A DNA stretch of 64,000 nt, taken from Trichoderma breve (Eukaryota > Ascomycota > Sordariomycetes > Hypocreales > Hypocreaceae). The translations under genes and the position numbers were made by a program. The notes under the pieces were generated by a model, which saw nothing but the letters and a program-made list of their open reading frames with translations, was not told the DNA's origin and searched no databases. The stretch lies in NCBI RefSeq assembly GCF_028502605.1, contig NC_079235.1, forward strand, positions 1,674,001 through 1,738,000. Direction: 5' to 3'. Position 1 is the first letter of the stretch. Every line of letters starts with the position of its first letter. Below, piece after piece: positions 1 through 11,495 of this stretch.

Positions 1-469
1 CTTGAATAGGCTCAAGGTGCTGATCCCCTCACCGGTATCTCTTCTCCCGGCTATACTGGCAAGGGTGTTGTTCAGTCCCCTCCCAAAAACTAAAATAACA
101 CACGATAATATCGCTCCAAGCTTCGCACAATTTGGGCGGGCATGGGAGACGGTTTATCAAAACGACATTTGTACATGTATAGCTTTAGTCTTAGAGAGTA
201 TGCAAGACAGGGTTCTCGCATGGCGTTGATTATTCAAGTGACGAGTCTGGAATGATGTTACATCAGGAGCCAGTGCCATTCTTCCAAAATCATCTCTTTA
301 TTCATTGATCCGTGAAGAAGGTATCACGCAATTCACGGACAACAACACCTACGAAAAAAGTTTTGCCTCGAAAAAGTCTTCGAAATGCCCTCATGCATAT
401 TACTATTCTAAATCACGAAAAAGGAAAAAGGACAAAGAAACAAAATTGGTTACGCATGCTTCTCAAATC
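1..469. other. 3' flank of the ClpX gene, no gene seen
   Basis: This stretch lies downstream of the minus-strand ClpX stop codon. The open frames here are short, lack a convincing start or protein-like composition, and match nothing I recognise. It probably holds the ClpX 3' UTR and terminator, but I see no definable signal. Confidence 0.5.
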
Positions 470-2304
470 TCATCCTCTACCTTCGTCTACCTGCCCCAGT
501 TCCTCCAGTGAGTGCTCCGGGTTGGGCGGGTTGAATTGCTCTTCTTCCATCATCCGAATAAGCTCATGACGTCCATCTTTCCCCCAGTACGGTGCTTTTT
601 CATGCCCATTGACGCAGGCTTCAGTGATGAGGACGTATGGCGTCGGGGCGTCAAACATTGGTTCAGCCAAAACGCGCTCCATCTCCATCTTCAACCCTCG
701 TGCACCCGTCTCGGCTGCAAGCGCGCGTTCAGCAATGGCGCTTAGTGCTTTTTCCGTAAAGAATAGCTGAGACGGATATGTCTCAAACAGCGCAGTATAC
801 TGAGCCACTAGGCTATTGCGTGGCTCGGTGAGAATTCGATAGAGGTCTTCCTTTGACAAGGGGCTGAGAGCGCAGATATTGTGTAGTCGGCCTATAATCT
901 CGGGAATAAAGCCGAACCGCTGGAGGTCCTCAGATACTACCAAGTCCATTGGAGTGAAACTTGGTGCAGACTGTGGGCTGTAGTGTGCTAGGTGGGCGTA
1001 TGTTTCAGGTGGCAGATTGTAATTGTTTCCCGTCCCGGCTTGTCGACTTTGAACATCCCCTCCAAACCCCATGGCTGGCTTTGAGACTCGCCGAAGAATA
1101 ATCTTATCCAGCCCCACGAAAGCGCCGCAGAAGACGAAGAGAATGTTGGTGGTATCGACGGTGTACTGGTCCACTTTGCCTGGCGGACTGCTCACTGGCA
1201 TTGATGTTGTAGGGGCACCGGATGCAGTGTAATTTGTGGGAATGGGTGTAGACGCGCGAGAAGAACGATTGTCCTTGACGTTGATGGTGACTTTTGTTCC
1301 CTCAACGAGTTTGAGCAAGGCCTGCTGAACTCCTTCGCCACTGACATCTCGACCGGTTGCTGTCTCTCGTCTTGCTAGCTTGTCAAACTCATCTAAAACC
1401 ACCACCCCGTGCTCTGCCGCCTTGACATCGTAATTTGCTTCTATAAGCAGCCTTTCAATGCAGGATTCCACGTCTTGTCCAATGTAGCCTGCTTGGGTTA
1501 GGGAGTTACAGTCGCAGATGGTGAGCGGTACTTGTATCTTCTTGCTCAAAGTTCTGAGATTTTCTCATCAGCTAAAACGAGCCAAACAATTATAAAAGGT
1601 AGGAATCAGCCCCTTACTCTAGGATATACGTCTTGCCAACACCAGTCGGCCCAATCACAAGGATATTGCTCTTGTCAATCTTGATGTGCTCCGCAACAGC
1701 CGGCTCCTCGGGCTTGAAAATCGGAGCATTAAAGCTTGCTTCGGACGCGAGCTCAGACGCCTGGCGGGCTGAGGAAGTTTGTCCAGGAACTTCGTCTTGA
1801 TGGACTGTGTTACCGGCAGGGATCTTGGGGTTTGTAAGCAGTGAACTTACCTTCGAGAGGGAGAGCATCCCATCGCCTTTGGGACAGCTCTCTATCACGT
1901 GCGAACCGTTGGCGCATGAGTTTCTCATGCTTCTCCTTGTCCTCTTGTTCATGCTGGCGCCTTCTCCTGAGATTCTGGTAGTGGTTGAAGATGGCGGCGC
2001 AGATTGTCTTTTTAGCACGGTCCTGGCCCACGACGTATTCGTCCACACGCCTTTTCAAATCACGAGGGTAGAATTGCGGCACTCCGAAATTTACTTTTCT
2101 AAACATGGGACCACGGCCAGATTCCTGTGTAGGATCATAGCTTCTGGTAAAGCCGGAGCTAAAGTCCGGCGTCTGCTTGGATCGAAGAGACGGATATACC
2201 GAGAGATGACGGCTATAGTAGCCTGGCAGCACGGTGACCCTATATCTCTGGATTGGGGAAGAGCACCAATGGGACAAGAAACGCCCCCGGCTTAGTCTCA
2301 TCAT
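470..2304 (-). CDS. mcx1: Mitochondrial ClpX-type AAA+ unfoldase (Mcx1/ClpX)
   Basis: ATP-driven protein unfoldase of the ClpX family, expected in the mitochondrial matrix. It has three exons on the minus strand: 2304-1851, 1804-1618 and 1553-470. The introns are 46 bp (1850-1805, GTAAGT..CAG) and 64 bp (1617-1554, GTAAGG..CAG). Splicing restores a 574-residue frame that runs through the Walker A motif GPTGVGKT (K209) directly into the exon-3 sequence. Exon 3 carries the pore loop GYIG, Walker B VVLDEFDK, the sensor/GRL region FIPEIIGRL and the sensor-2 motif GARGL. The N-terminus is basic and Arg-rich, as in a mitochondrial presequence. There is no C4 zinc-binding domain, unlike bacterial ClpX. 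About 30 low-complexity residues are inserted before the conserved VDTTNILFVFCGAF block. A tripeptide MGF (375-377) sits where bacterial ClpX has the IGF loop that docks ClpP. The gene diverges from the zinc-cluster gene. Confidence 0.93.
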
Positions 2305-3247
2305 TGTGAAAAATGAGACTTCCGGTATAGCATATCTAGAAAATGGGAATGGCGGTTGTCAGGGATCCAAACAGCTGGATGGTTTGACTTAGGGGCGTGG
2401 CGACCCGTTCAGGTCATCGTATGGGGTCTCAAGATATCGTGTCAATATGAAGAAATTGGGTAGAAAGGATGAGCGGTTTCAACGTTATCAGGAGTTCAGA
2501 TTGTAAACAAGAATCGAATATCTTCTAGGGTGCGTCTTTAAGCAGATCAAGTGTCTTTGTTCATATTGTATTGTAGCTGGCCATGCGTTAAGAGGCCAGG
2601 ATCCGCAAGCAGTGAGACGATGTCGGAGTACTACTCCAAGATGAGGTAAGCAGCTCTCCAAAAGCTTAAACTCCGCAGACCGGTTTGCCAGCCAATCAGC
2701 TTATAGATCGCCGTTTGCATTGGAGCTTCATGTTTGACAAAGGAGGTGTCTAGCTATGAATGCTGTAAGTGCAAACCTCCGTAAAACCACATAATGGATA
2801 TATAAGCAAGTGGAGCAATATGTTCTTAAACGTCATGTTCGCAAGGCCTTACTGGATAGACGAATATCACATGGAAATTCGCTTGATGGACTCTGGATAG
2901 GGATGTAACCACATCTACATAGTTGTGCTTGGTTGAAACAAAAATCCATCAACTCAATGAAAAGGATAATTGCAAAATTCGTCAATGGGATTAGGAGCTA
3001 TTTCCGACGAGCAACAGTCCCTCTATTTCACAGAAGAGTCTGTAAGTCAGAGAATAATACTGTGCTATCATTGGCTGTCTCATGGCATGATGTCAGAAAC
3101 TAGTTCATGCCCGCGGAAACTCCGCGGAAAATCTTTCGATAAGCGACTCCCCCAATGCCCATGGAAAATGAATGGCAACTGCTTCCTTTCATTCCATGGA
3201 CTCTTCGTAGAAAATTGTTGGCTTATCCTGTTGAACCATATTCCAGA
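2305..3247. promoter_or_regulatory. Divergent intergenic promoter region
   Basis: This 943-bp spacer lies between the divergently transcribed ClpX gene and the zinc-cluster gene, so it must carry both promoters. The one striking short signal is a direct repeat of CCGCGGAAA at 3111-3119 and 3122-3130, about 120-140 bp upstream of the transcription-factor start. It contains CGG triplets in CCGCGG palindromes, the kind of site Zn2Cys6 proteins bind. Short open frames in the spacer do not look coding. Confidence 0.5.
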
Positions 3248-5506
3248 ATGGGTCGCCAACCGAGACAACGCCCAATTTCGTGCCACCTGTGTAGGGTACG
3301 CAAGTTGCGCTGCAGTCGCCAGTTTCCATGCTCCAACTGTACGTCGCGCGGCGTTGTTTGCCAGCATGAAGGGGTCGCGGTCGCGGCAGCGACGGGAAGT
3401 CAAGCGCAGGTCAAGTCGCCTGCTCTGAAGGATGCGTCGACGTTGGAGCTTCTGGCTCGTCTGGAGCGTCTGGAGAGCCTCGTTGCGGCCCAGGGGAGCG
3501 AAAAGGATGGCGACTCGGTGAAAGGGGCTGAAAAGCCAATACAACAAGCGCATACTCCTGCCTTGGCATCACGCCCAGTGCCACCTAGACTGCAGCGCTT
3601 GACGGCTGACGCGCTGGAGCTGGAGCGATCCTGCTCCGATCAAAAGTTGATGGTGAGCCCGAGCATTCCTCCCCAAGGGGCTGTCTCTGCGCGGTAAGAT
3701 GTGCTTTCGTGAGACTGAGATCTAGAGTAGGATTCCTTGATATCTGACCCCATCATCTTTCGTACCTGTCCCATTCGATTAGCCCCAACTCAACCGTCCC
3801 ATGCTTTTCAAAATGGTCATCCTGCGTCAATGACAGGGCCGGTGGATGCCGTCAAGTGCATCTGGCTGCCTCGCCGAGATGAGATGCGCATCATACTCCA
3901 GAAGTACATAGCTGATATTTCCTTGTTTTACCACATCATACATGTCCCCACGGTGCAGAGCCTCGTGGAAGACATATACGCAGGGCTGGAGGCAAACGTC
4001 CGTGTCGATGTTGGCGGCATATTGCTGCTGCTAAGCATATGTGCAAGCACAACATATGCGTGGTCGGCCCCCGATGATATCAGGTGTTTGTTCTCAGACT
4101 ATTCCGAGGCGAACGGACAGTCAACCTTCTGGACTAAGCAGGCGCTGGATGTCGTCGATCATGCACAGAGAACCGCACATGCGTCATTGGAATGCATCCA
4201 AGGCCTCATCATCCTGTTCTTCGTCTTCTGTAATCACGAGAGCGTCTCATACCGTGCCCGTAGTGTCTTCATGTCGGCCATTGCAATGGCCACGGAGCTG
4301 TCGTTGCATCGTCTCGATGACCCTCGAGGTAGTCCAATGCCGACGCTCCTTCGGATGAGCGAGTCCAGGAAGGAAATTGGAAGGAGAGTTTGGTGGTTCA
4401 TGGTTGCAACCGACTGGTAAGTCTGGATCTCTCGGCATATGATCGCAAACATATCATCATCCAAGATTGCTAACCGATCCTCAAGGACATTGGCTCAATT
4501 CAATTGTCCTCAAGAAGGCTTTTACCTCATCCACCAAAACCAGATGGCTGTAAACAAGCCACGAAATGCAAATGACGAAGACATCATGGAGGGAGTAGAG
4601 ATTGTTGATCGTCCAGCAACCGAGGCCACTTGCATCTCCTATTTCGTCCAGCGCATCCGTCTTGCAGAAGTATGTCGGGCACTGGTTGACCGCACACCTT
4701 TGGGCAAGCCGGTTTCCGAATCCGAGGTATATAAAAATGTGCTGGATGCAGATGCAAAGCTCAACCAGTTCATCAGTGATGCTCCGGACTTCCTTTCACT
4801 CGATTGCTCACACCTGGATGAACTTCCTGTCACTGATCCCAGACGCTCGCCTTTTATCACTGCGCAACGCTACATGTTGAATCTGCTATTACACCGACAA
4901 CTGTGTAAGATTCACCTTCCCTACTTAGCCCAGGGAACTGTCGATCCAGCATATGCCTATTCACGCGACGTTTGCCTGAGGTCCGCAAGGGTGATTTTCG
5001 AGCTTGACCATCAACTGCAAGGAGAATGTCTTCCCTTCTTCAGCTCTCGTTTGAGGTTGGCAATGGTTCTGCGTAGCCTGTTCCTAGCCAGCACTGCACT
5101 TGTGTTGAATGCTTGTCTGAAGGGCGATGCGGAAGATAATGGCGAGGGAGAAGATGATGTGGCTGGTGCATGGAAGATTTTGCACGAGGCACAAGGCCAG
5201 TTCCCACCGGCTGCTAGGCTGCTAGAGTTGTCCATTCAGATCCTCAAAAAGTACAAGATCAAGCATCGCGCCCTAGATCTGCTACAACAGCAATTGTCGG
5301 GGATTTCAAATTACGGAGAATCATTTCCCATGACACCTGATTCGACGAATCAAGATCTCCGCATGAACTCGATGCAGCAGAACATGGGCACTGAGCCTGA
5401 CAACGTATTAATGGATCAACATTGGCAGATGCTCGAAGGGAAAATGGATTTGAATACTATAGATTGGGACAAGTTATTCTGGGGTATAGATGCCCCTTTT
5501 ATTTAA
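3248..5506 (+). CDS. Zn2Cys6 fungal transcription factor
   Basis: Nuclear transcription factor of the fungal binuclear zinc-cluster family, 703 residues. Exons are 3248-3652, 3731-4416 and 4486-5506. Intron 1 (3653-3730, GTGAGC..TAG) is 78 bp and intron 2 (4417-4485, GTAAGT..AAG, branch GCTAAC) is 69 bp; both were chosen because only these keep the frame. The zinc cluster is at the extreme N-terminus: C12-x2-C15-x6-C22-x5-C28-x2-C31-x6-C38. It is followed by a short Leu-rich heptad-like linker (LELLARLERLESL) suited to dimerisation. The middle is a fungal-specific transcription factor homology region with the usual RRVWWFMVATDW and CPQEGFYLIH blocks. The start at 3248 puts the cluster 12 residues in; an in-frame ATG at 3155 would add 31 residues and is less likely. 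Its target genes cannot be told from the window, and the neighbours are housekeeping genes. Confidence 0.9.
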
Positions 5507-7212
5507 TATCATGACATGACGTATAATTCTAATGAGCTTAATGAATCTTACTTGACGCCGCAAATGTGATATGAGCAATTCTGGCTTAAATAAAGTAAGC
5601 GGTGGCTTGCTTGCACCCACAGAAGTGAGCCCCTGAGAGAAAGTCTACCGTGCCCGCCGTTGATCATTTCTTTGTTGTCTCTGTAAAGCGATTGCGCATT
5701 AACTACGGGTCACATGAGGATGTCATCATGCAGTAACCTCTCTTACCTTGCACTTTTTCCGTTGGTGATTGGTCTTGGGGAGCAAACAAAGGCTGGAAGG
5801 TGTAAAATCCTTTTCGAGAATTAGCATTGTGCCAAGCACAGGGCTGTTCCATGGCTACTGACCACCCACAACACCACAGAATACAGTAAGCGCAAGTGGC
5901 AGCGCCCTTTGAAAGCCACCACTCATGATGTGAGCAAAGTTGAGCGGACAATGGGTTATGGCCGCGATATAGAGTTATGGATGAATGATATTATAGATTT
6001 GCGTAGTGTTGAGATCCGGATTATCACTAATCGCGATAACGTTATAAGGGTGTAGAGGATGGATGGATTTAAAGGGTATAAGGTTATCTTGAATAAACTA
6101 AGCCTAAACAAGCAAAGGGTGCATTAGAGGTACTCATACTGATGCTTTTACTGCTATCGTTTTGTCACTGTCGCTGTCGTCGTCGTCGCTGCTGCTACTG
6201 CCACTACATATGGCCACTGCGAAGCTGATTTCCTTTTCTGTATAGGGTTGCTTAGTGCCACTTGGTAATATAATTTGGACACAAAACTCTTCTAACATCA
6301 AAGCAAGGAATGCAAGATGAGATGCAATCGGACCTTGTTCTCCCCCTCTTCCCCCGCATTTCCCGTTATAGCAGTATGTGTACTCGTACGCAGCAGTTGA
6401 AATGAGGGGCTCTTATTTTTCCCTGAACTCACAGACCAAGAATTGCTCGAGTGGCGACCTAGCCATGCCCAATAAGATGCCGCCTGTTGCATCACTATCT
6501 GTTGCACCTCATCATGCGACCGTCTCCGTGTATTAGGTTCAATTGATCTGCCTATCCAGCCAATAGCCTTGGCAGCAGGCACAGTATGGTGCGACAGTTA
6601 CTTTGTACGGTTTACCTGCGGCGTCAACGATCCAACTACCCAACCGCTGTTTCTTTGTTTGCCTTGCTTCTGGACCCCTCCCTCGCGCTACCTTATCTGA
6701 CATGCTAGCTCATGTGCTACAATATCCAACGATCTCTTGCTTCCTGCATCGCATCCTACAGTACCTACCTCTGGTTCCAGCCACCTGTTTTATGCACCCT
6801 CCCGCGAACATGCAGCTTCTGCAACCTGCGTTACCGTCTTGACTAATCCATCCTCGATTTTCTTTGTTCATTTTTTTTTTCTTGGTCGTGTGCAGAATCC
6901 GAGCTTCTCTTATCCGAGACACAATCCCTGTCTCGTGGTCATCTCTCGCCCAGCCCTTGGGGTAACCTCCAAATCCCTTAGCCTGGTATAATACAAGGAC
7001 GCAGCTCTTGTCGCCAACCCAGCCATTTCCTAAACCGTTAGCCGCCCGTTCGCTTTCGCTCGTGCTCTCTCACCAGATCCCATCGCCAACCTCCGCAAGC
7101 CCGCTGGAGGAGATAGACTCCCTTTCCACCCCCGGGACAAGATGCCAGTGCTGCTCCTCCACCAGCCTCTGTCCATCATCTTCCATTGAAGCTCCGATTG
7201 CCGAATCCAGCC
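5507..7212. other. Long intergenic region and 5' leader of pps1
   Basis: 1.7 kb without a supportable gene. The left part is the 3' flank of the zinc-cluster gene. A CTG/CGT-type trinucleotide patch lies near 6165-6207. From about 6,850 the plus strand becomes strongly pyrimidine-rich (including a T run near 6,870), typical of a fungal promoter and 5' leader for the pps1 gene at 7213. Several small open frames on both strands begin at non-ATG codons or have no protein-like composition. Confidence 0.5.
7142..7189 (+). promoter_or_regulatory. Possible 15-codon uORF in the pps1 leader
   Basis: An ATG at 7142 opens a 15-codon frame that ends in TGA at 7187-7189, 23 bases before the pps1 start at 7213. 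If transcription starts upstream of 7142, ribosomes would meet this frame first. Transcription of the segment is not shown by sequence. Confidence 0.35.
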
Positions 7213-9395
7213 ATGGCGACAATTGCCGTCCCCAGACCCGCTCTGCCTCCAAAGAACGCATCTCAGCGCGGAAACACTCCCGTCAACTCTCCCTCTCCAC
7301 TTCAAACGCTCGGGTTGGCATCGCCCCCACAATTGCCTGGCTCCGTTCCCATTCCCATTCCCAATAGCCCCGTGTCCCTGTACGAATATACGTCCGAAGA
7401 AGACTCAGGCTCGTATACGCATTCTCCGTCCCCAAGCCATCCCCGAGCCCTGTCGCAGGCTTCCCTGCTCTACCCGCCCGATGATTTTGTCCGTCTTGAT
7501 GGCGAGCATGTTTCGATATATGAGATAGATGCCACGAGCGTGGCCGAAGCGCTGGATTACGCCTCGAGACAACTGCTCCCTCCCCCTTCGCTGGTCTTCC
7601 CCTGGCTGCATGGGTTACATCCGGATAACCACACTCAGCGCACCTACTTCGATGGCCATCAGTGCCCCCCTGGAAATACACCAAACTGCCTGAGAGCAAT
7701 CACCATTGTCAAGGCAGATGGCAACCTCGGCTTTGCTCGCCTCAAGGGCGCCATTGCTCCGTCGGAATTCATGCGGTCAGGCGCAATTGCCGAATTCATC
7801 GATGCAGACCCCTTGATGGGCTTGTCTGTTCGTAATTTTCACATCCAGCCTACCAAAGTCGCTGCCACCTCTGACATCATCGTCTATGGGCTGGATCCAG
7901 ACGAGAGTCGGAAGGTCGCATGGCAAGTTGCTGCCGCCCAACAACGATGGCGAAATAAACAGCTTGCACAGGCGAGAAACATGCCTGTGTATAATACCTT
8001 CGTCTGCACAAGTCCGTTTTCTGTCTTTGAGGAAAACCATGGTAGCTTGGTAGCCATCGATGCCTCCGGTAACCCTACCGGCCAGGTCCTGGACTTGGTG
8101 CAGCAAGAACATGAAGAGATGAGGAATATGACAGAGACCTCAGAAATATGCCACAATGTCTACCTGGGTCCTAGCCCGGAGCCTGGTAGTGCCGAAGAGC
8201 AGCGCTTTGATGTCCTCATCGAATGCAGTGATACGGGCCGGCTGGATCCAAGTGCCATACAATTCATTGCCGAGCATCCTCGCGAGTTGCCTCGTCCAAC
8301 CTCTATTTGCTTTCCATCATCAGGGAGTATTATGCCCCCGACCTGGTCTCAAGCCGAGGCCGACGCCATCCTTAACACTTGTAAATGGATTCATCACATC
8401 TCCCATAACACTGTGCCAGAGTCCCATACCATTAGCCCCCAAAATCGCGATAGCGATGCTCAGCAACATGTTGAGTCTCATAAATCGACCGCGGACGCGG
8501 GAGGTCGAAAAATCCTTATCCACTGCCCCGATGGCTACACAGAATCAACTCTGCTTGCTGTTGCTTATTTCAGCTATAACACGGGGTTACCTGTACCCGA
8601 TGCTTGGCTCAGGCTTCATACGACTGAACGCCGCAATTTCTTTGCTTATCCCTCCGATGTGTCGCTCTTGTCGGCCATAAGTCCTCGTTTGCTGTGTGAA
8701 TCTCCAATGTCTTCGGGGAAAAGCCTGGACGACATGACGAAACTTTTGAAATCTGAACCGTCGTGGTTTTCGGATCTAGATGGCTCGCTTCCCAGCAGGA
8801 TCCTGGATTATCTCTACCTGGGTAATCTTGTCCATGCAAACAACCCGGATCTCTTAGCGCAGCTCAATATTCACCAGATACTTAGTATTGGGGAATCTGC
8901 ATCGTGGTCAGAGGAAGATCTGCAGAAATGGGGCTCTGAAAACATTTGTTTTGTTGAAGGTATTCAGGACAATGGTATCGATCCATTGACCAAAGAGTTT
9001 GGGCGCTGTCTCGAATTCATTGGTGAGATTAACCCCCCTCGAGTTCATTTGATGTGTAACAGAAAAGACTAACTAGCCGCTGTATAGATCGAGGAGTTCA
9101 GAAAGGCACAGCCACATTGGTTCATTGCCGTGTTGGGGTTTCCAGGAGTGCTACTATCTGCATAGCTGAGGTTATGCGGGCGCTCAACCTCTCATTCCCA
9201 CGCGCTTACTGTTTCGTTAGGGCTCGCCGCCTCAATGTCATTATTCAGCCACATCTACTTTTCGCGTACGAGCTGTTGCGCTGGGAAGAGTTTATTCGAC
9301 AGAAGGGGGGCTCCTCGGAGCCGTATAGAAGGGAAATGGAGTGGGGAGAGATTGCCAGAGAAATTGCTCTCATGAACCGCCCTTATTCCAGATGA
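7213..9395 (+). CDS. pps1: Pps1-type dual-specificity protein phosphatase
   Basis: Cysteine-dependent dual-specificity phosphatase resembling yeast Pps1, 705 residues. Exon 1 is 7213-9022 and exon 2 is 9088-9395. The 65-bp intron (GTGAG..TATAG) has a perfect GACTAAC branch site, and splicing joins the CLEFI sequence to the catalytic loop. The start ATG at 7213 has a strong context (GCC ATG GCG); an upstream in-frame TTG is not a fungal start. The C-terminal domain carries the active-site loop VHCRVGVSRSAT, with C617 and the CX5R arginine intact, followed by the usual SFPRAYCFVRARR helix. A second loop-like sequence, IHCPDGYTEST (C438), lies in the middle and has Glu where CX5R needs Arg, so that domain is probably inactive. 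The first ~100 residues are Pro/Ser-rich. The gene converges with atg18. Confidence 0.9.
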
Positions 9396-9909
9396 CGCTT
9401 TTTTTTGGCTTATAGTACCTTTGGCGAAGTTGTTTTTTTGATATCACTTTTGGACTTTCTGGATGGAACGCACACGTATTTGGCTTCTTGGAACTTGAAC
9501 TGCAGCATCTCGAGCCTTTTGTTTTTCTTTCTCCCGGTTTTCTCTCTTGGGTTGAGATGGAAGGTGTTGGTTGTCCAAGCTTAGTTCACATTTATAATCA
9601 TAATTATGATTGCCCACTACTCCTACATTTGCATCCCTAAACGGATTGACTGTAAAATCGACTTGCCAGTAACATCCCAGATCTCATCCAGCTAGCCAAA
9701 CAATACTATTAAATAAAAACTCCAGAAGTTGGCACCCGAGTCCGCGGCATTGCTTGAGTACATCATTAATTGAAAAAAGAAAACAAAAATATAATCACAA
9801 AGACCTGCCCTATTACCCCTGAACGTTACTGCCTATGCCCCAGTCTTAAAAATTATTTCGACAATCAACAATCGACCGTATCGTGTTACATTAACCTACC
9901 TAATCATGT
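9396..9909. other. Convergent intergenic region pps1/atg18
   Basis: About 514 bp between the stop codons of two convergent genes. It is rich in T runs (near 9402 and 9432) and A runs (near 9775), as expected for 3' UTRs and poly(A) signals on both strands. No gene is seen. Confidence 0.5.
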
Positions 9910-11495
9910 TTAGGCCGAAGGATCACTTTTGCTATCCCCCTCTAGAACTCTGCATCGTGAAAAGTCATGTTAGCACAGCCTAAGGGTGGGATCGAGTTAA
10001 AAATCAGAAGTGGAGGAAAGGGTTCTTACGAAAACTGTTTTACGAGATAACCCTCTCCACCATTCTCCATATCAATGTTATAGACGTAAAAGCCGCCGTC
10101 ACTGGTTACCACCATAACCTGGGGGCTGCTGCTACTCATTGCAACGACACTGCGAAGTGGGCCAGAGCTTTGCCCACCGGGTACTCGAGCTCCAGCTCCG
10201 AGTCCAGTGGTCTTTGGGATTTTGATATAAGCAAAGTCTCTGAGTGGCTCCCACATCTCAGTGACTGATTGCGGAAGGTAGGAGCCTACAACGCCGACAA
10301 CTCCGCGACCCATGATTTGAGATGACCGGCGTAGCATACTGCTAAAAGAACCACTTTGGCTGCGATTAGCGGGTGCGGCACTGGCATCTGGAGCAGGACC
10401 ATTGCTTCCAAGCTCTGCGGTTTCACTTTTGGGGGATTCAGTTGTGCTATTACTGGGTGAATCTGCACCGTCGTGGCTTCTCGCTCGGGACCACCGATCT
10501 TGTCTCGGAGAGCCTAGGGATTCAATTGGGGCACCTGCCGGGGTGGTATGCCCAGGCGGAGGACTAAGTCGAAATATGTGTACTGTATCTGACGCGGAGG
10601 AGACGCAAAGCAGCGTTGAGCTGAGGTTGAAGGACATGCTGTATATGGTTGAAGGATATGTTCCACGCCGGAACTGATAGAGCTTTTGGCCTCGGGGCAC
10701 CGAAAATATACGAATGATGGTACCCGTCTCGCTTGCAGTTGCCAACATCGTGCCTTCGCTGTTGAGACTGATACAAGATAGCGGCGATCGATGAGCTTCT
10801 ATAACGTTAACAGCTTTGAGAGTCAAGGTGTCAAACATGAGAACCTCGCCCGACGTAGGAGCAACATATGCCGACTGTGGTGGAGCATGAGGGGGCCGCC
10901 TGCTATCGGACTCTTCTCTCGGTTTGGGAAGCGGATATGCGATGAAGCAATTCTCGGAGGATGCTGATAGCGCGCATATGGCCGATGGGTTCGGGGAGGT
11001 GGGGATGGTGTAGAGAAGGCTCATGTTGCTGATGTCGTAAAGGTATATCTCCTCCTCGAGGACAACGGCCAGCCGCTTGCGATTTAGTCGTACGGCCAGG
11101 ACGGCGGATGGAAAGGTCAGTTCGCATATGACCGAAGCCCTCTGCAGTTGCAGCAATGAGCAACACGTCAATCTGGTTAGTTTGCTGCTAGGCACCTACC
11201 TTGGTGTTTTGAATTATCAGATGGCGAGGAGAAAGAATGAGGGCGACTAGGGAGGTTGAGAACAACATTTCGATGATGGCGATATTACCGTCATCACTGC
11301 TGAATATGCGCGAGAACGGGTCCGTGTGATAGATGCCAAAGCCTTTGGATGTGCCTTGCAACAATCCGTTAGTCCACGATGCCAGCGTAGTCAGAAGAGG
11401 GGCCATCGCCCGGTAGCTGGGCCAAAGTATTTACCAACAGCAAGGCAGCTATGGTCTTGGTTGAACGTAATGAAGTTGAGCGTAGGGGTCGCCAT
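9910..11495 (-). CDS. atg18: Atg18, PROPPIN-family autophagy protein
   Basis: WD40-like beta-propeller that binds phosphatidylinositol 3-phosphate and PI(3,5)P2 and acts in autophagosome formation and vacuole membrane recycling. Four exons on the minus strand: 11495-11435, 11354-11200, 11141-10030 and 9949-9910, giving 455 residues. Introns are 80, 58 and 80 bp, with clear CTAAC branch sites. The frame-restoring joins rebuild conserved Atg18 sequence (FITFNQD at the N-terminus, then GTSKGFGIY, then VICELTFP). The lipid-binding motif FRRG is intact at residues 229-232, in [16 protein letters not shown]. Other family blocks include [22 protein letters not shown] and [18 protein letters not shown]. 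The blade 6-7 region has a long Ser/Pro-rich loop, as is usual. The last exon is only 40 nt and adds a short acidic tail. Length is close to other fungal Atg18 proteins. Confidence 0.96.

Noticed and set aside
2..229. 75-codon open frame at the left edge
   Set aside because: It has a non-ATG start, no protein-like composition and no splice context.
3155..3247. Earlier in-frame ATG for the zinc-cluster protein
   Set aside because: It would put 31 unconserved residues before a cluster that normally lies near the N-terminus. Possible but less likely.
3694..3730. GTAAGA at 3694 as the donor of the first intron of the zinc-cluster gene
   Set aside because: With any nearby acceptor it breaks the frame into exon 2. 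GTGAGC at 3653 with the TAG at 3730 keeps it.
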